From positions 85,102 to 149,101 of the forward strand of contig NZ_JHYY01000022.1 in assembly GCF_000621205.1 (NCBI RefSeq): 64,000 bases of DNA. The letters run 5' to 3'. The translations under genes and the position numbers were made by a program. This DNA is from Halotalea alkalilenta DSM 17697 (GTDB lineage: Bacteria; Pseudomonadota; Gammaproteobacteria; Pseudomonadales; Halomonadaceae). Positions 63,761 through 64,000 of the stretch are shown one piece after another; within the stretch, counting starts at the first letter, position 1; every line of letters starts with the position of its first letter. Under the pieces are notes generated by a model that did not search any database, was not told where the DNA came from, and worked only from the letters and a program-made list of their open reading frames with translations.

Positions 63761-64000
63761 GTGCTGCGAGAGCCCTCTCCTCATCAACATCAGCTCGAAA
63801 TGGTCACGCTTGAAGAGCTGGTGCCGTCTGATCACCTGCTGCGTCACATCGACGCCACCCTCGATTTCTCCTTCATCCGCGACAAGGTCCGCCATCTCTA
63901 CTGCGCCGATAATGGCCGCCCCGCGCTCGATCCCGTCATGCTGTTCAAGGCCTTGTTCATCGGCTACTTGTTCGGGGTGCGCAGCGAACGCCAATTGATG
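63761..64000 (+). CDS. IS1182 family transposase (partial)
   Basis: From a GTG at 63761 an 80-residue frame runs open to the window edge. It reads LREPSPHQHQLEMVTLEELV, SDHLLRHIDATLDFSFIRD and ADNGRPALDPVMLFKALF, then GYLFGVRSERQL, which is the well-conserved N-terminal domain of IS1182-type DDE transposases. An internal ATG lies at 63800. The catalytic domain is beyond the window, so completeness is unknown. The frames overlapping it on the plus strand have no family resemblance. Confidence 0.88.
   Translation, partial: MLREPSPHQHQLEMVTLEELVPSDHLLRHIDATLDFSFIRDKVRHLYCADNGRPALDPVMLFKALFIGYLFGVRSERQLM

Larger units (their letters stand above)
63694..64000 (+). mobile_element. Left part of an IS1182-type insertion sequence
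   Basis: The transposase beginning at 63761 identifies the element. The left terminus cannot be fixed, because the right end is outside the window and no inverted repeat pair can be compared. A hairpin directly upstream of the transposase, as at 63694-63725, is common in insertion sequences and is taken here as the approximate left limit. Confidence 0.6.

Noticed and set aside
1..64000. CRISPR arrays, prophage genes or an integrase
   Set aside because: I looked for regularly spaced repeats with unique spacers and for phage-type gene runs. Only short tandem repeats and one partial IS transposase were found.

Overview
The window looks like a chromosomal segment of a high-GC gammaproteobacterium, most likely of the Halomonadaceae (Halomonas, Salinicola, Kushneria or Halotalea type). 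The evidence is gene content and order: dusB-fis-purH; dsbD-accB-accC-prmA; proA-nadD-rsfS-rlmH-mrdA-mrdB-mltB-rlpA-dacA-ybeD-lipB-lipA; and topA followed by two small genes of the kind that follow topA in Pseudomonas. A phosphofructokinase that looks PPi-type also fits. The family assignment is an inference from synteny and protein features; no database was searched.

Left part (1-18.5 kb) is accessory catabolic DNA. After a partial exported protein and a LysR regulator comes a second LysR gene (1480-2373, minus). It is divergent from a first operon: peptide-type binding protein, permease, permease-ATPase fusion, ATPase, two tandem FMN-dependent LLM monooxygenases and a flavin reductase (2560-11603). 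After a 485-base gap a second operon (12089-18472) encodes another peptide-type binding protein, two permeases, an M20 metallopeptidase and a double-ATPase protein. The likely joint job is uptake of a peptide- or amide-like compound, hydrolysis of the amide and oxidative C-S or C-N cleavage, but the substrate cannot be read from the sequence. A tRNA-Leu(TAG) gene (18645-18730) bounds this block with its 3' end toward it, followed by an AT-richer stretch with an orphan ORF.

The middle part (19.7-34.8 kb) holds comF, a run of very small membrane or lipoprotein genes, srkA, folE, a gabD-like dehydrogenase, and the minus-strand groups purH/fis/dusB, prmA, accC/accB, dsbD and ppa. Next (34.9-41.3 kb) come a PP2C-kinase fusion whose two domains both lack key catalytic residues, a phosphofructokinase, mpl and a DedA-PAP2 fusion.

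The right part (41.5-53.1 kb) is a long plus-strand housekeeping and cell-elongation cluster (proA to lipA). It is followed by a HopJ-like gene, msrPQ, a zinc-type dehydrogenase, a NUDIX hydrolase, an acetyltransferase, overlapping pyk-mgsA, and topA with two small followers. The window ends inside an IS1182-type transposase gene.
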